From: Bryopsis sp. KO-2023
Taxonomy: Eukaryota; Chlorophyta; Ulvophyceae; Bryopsidales; Bryopsidaceae
DNA length: 64,000 nt
Direction of reading: 5' to 3'
Assembly (NCBI GenBank): GCA_030272585.1
Contig: BSYQ01000004.1
Coordinates: 4,774,001-4,838,000 of the forward strand
Part shown: piece after piece, positions 63,394-64,000 of the stretch
How the letters are laid out: each line of letters begins with the position of its first letter
Position numbering within the stretch: the stretch's first letter is position 1
Notes under the pieces: generated by a model
Database searches by the model: none
Seen by the model: the letters and a program-made list of their open reading frames with translations, nothing else
Told to the model about the DNA's origin: nothing
Translations under genes and position numbers: made by a program

Positions 63394-64000
63394 ATGTTCA
63401 TCCCAATACGCAAAAAGAAGGGTAGAAAAAAACAAAGAAAAAAGAAAATTTCGGTGCCGCCGGAAACTGGTACAAATAAGTCAGCCAAAGTAGTGACTAA
63501 AACAACAGTAGAGACCTTAGCTCCATGCAATCATGGGTGGCGTTTCATGCGAGAGGAAGTCGACCATGAAAGGTACATCATTTTTGAAATGAAACTGTTC
63601 TCTACATCCTACCTCAACTCAACTCAACTCCTAATAAAATAATTTCCTTTCCATAAAAAAAACTGCCGAAAAATAATTTTCTTGAAATGCAGTCGGGAAA
63701 AGAGCACAGCTGGGTACGAAGCTACCCACATACATATTCCTCTCGAGGAGGTCCAGCTCATATCGACTCTGTCCAAAAGCCTGAGTCAGTCAAAACTGTT
63801 GGGTCCCCCCCCCCCCCCCCCCCCCCCCCCCCTGCATTTCCCCCCAACCCCCCCTGTTTTCCTTTTGGAAGCAAAAATCATCGACCGAGGGAAAATCGAT
63901 CGATTCCACCCAACCCCCTAGCCATTAAGAGCACGAAGTATGGCTTCATAACCCGAAAATATCGCAGCGTTAGTCAGAAAAGCTCGCTGCAACGTGGGTG
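63394..64000 (+). CDS. Unrecognised gene, 5' part, running off the window end
   Basis: Three exons join in phase: 63394-63572, 63693-63802 and 63922-64000. The first begins with a Met and a very basic stretch (RKKKGRKKQRKKK) and continues VETLAPCNHGWRFMREEV. The second reads THIHIPLEEVQLISTLSKSL. The third is basic (GFITRKYRSVSQK). An intron with a 26-C run separates exons two and three. An upstream exon is possible because the frame is open before the Met. I recognise no family. Confidence 0.45.

Overview
This window is nuclear DNA from a eukaryote with many introns and most likely a photosynthetic one. Most genes are split by AT-rich introns with GT-AG junctions, plus a few likely GC-AG ones. 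A plastid triose-phosphate/phosphate translocator carries a simple transit-peptide-like N-terminus. The transmembrane phosphoesterase, CDCA7-like, GCN5 and sterol C-5 desaturase genes look plant-like, and a PIF/Harbinger-type transposon has plant-like ends. A green-lineage alga (streptophyte or early-diverging) is my best guess. The species is not identified.

Layout from left to right: 1-722 is the 3' end of an unrecognised coiled-coil gene (+). 2630-7881 is arginyl-tRNA synthetase (+, eleven exons). 8636-14836 is an unrecognised gene of roughly 700 codons (+). 17661-21688 is the histone acetyltransferase GCN5 (-). 22630-22833 is ribosomal protein eS28 (+). 24679-27238 is a choline/ethanolamine kinase (+). 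27635-32411 is a 4.8-kb palindromic transposon. 32684-34790 is a CDCA7-type zinc-finger gene (+). 35538-39717 is the plastid phosphate translocator (+). 40-45 kb is repeat-rich, with a small LTR element holding 144-bp direct repeats and a tRNA-like palindrome, followed by more palindromes. 46649-56093 is an eighteen-exon transmembrane metallophosphoesterase (-). 57567-58751 is an intronless sterol C-5 desaturase (+). 59072 to at least 60450 is an EF-hand gene (-). 62434-63069 is a tRNA adenosine deaminase of the ADAT2 type (+). 63394-64000 is the 5' part of an unrecognised gene (+).

The genes are mostly unrelated housekeeping functions: translation (ArgRS, eS28, ADAT2), chromatin (GCN5, CDCA7-like), lipid metabolism (choline kinase, sterol desaturase) and plastid carbon export. 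Exon models were built by hand from splice consensus, protein family pattern and codon phase. Where the phase closes across every junction (ArgRS, GCN5, kinase, CDCA7-like, translocator) I am confident. Where it does not, I say so.

The most interesting non-genic structures are the palindromic transposon lying about 270 bp upstream of the CDCA7-like gene, the nested repeat region at 41.8-45.0 kb, and a recurrent T-run/G-run junction scattered through introns and intergenic DNA.
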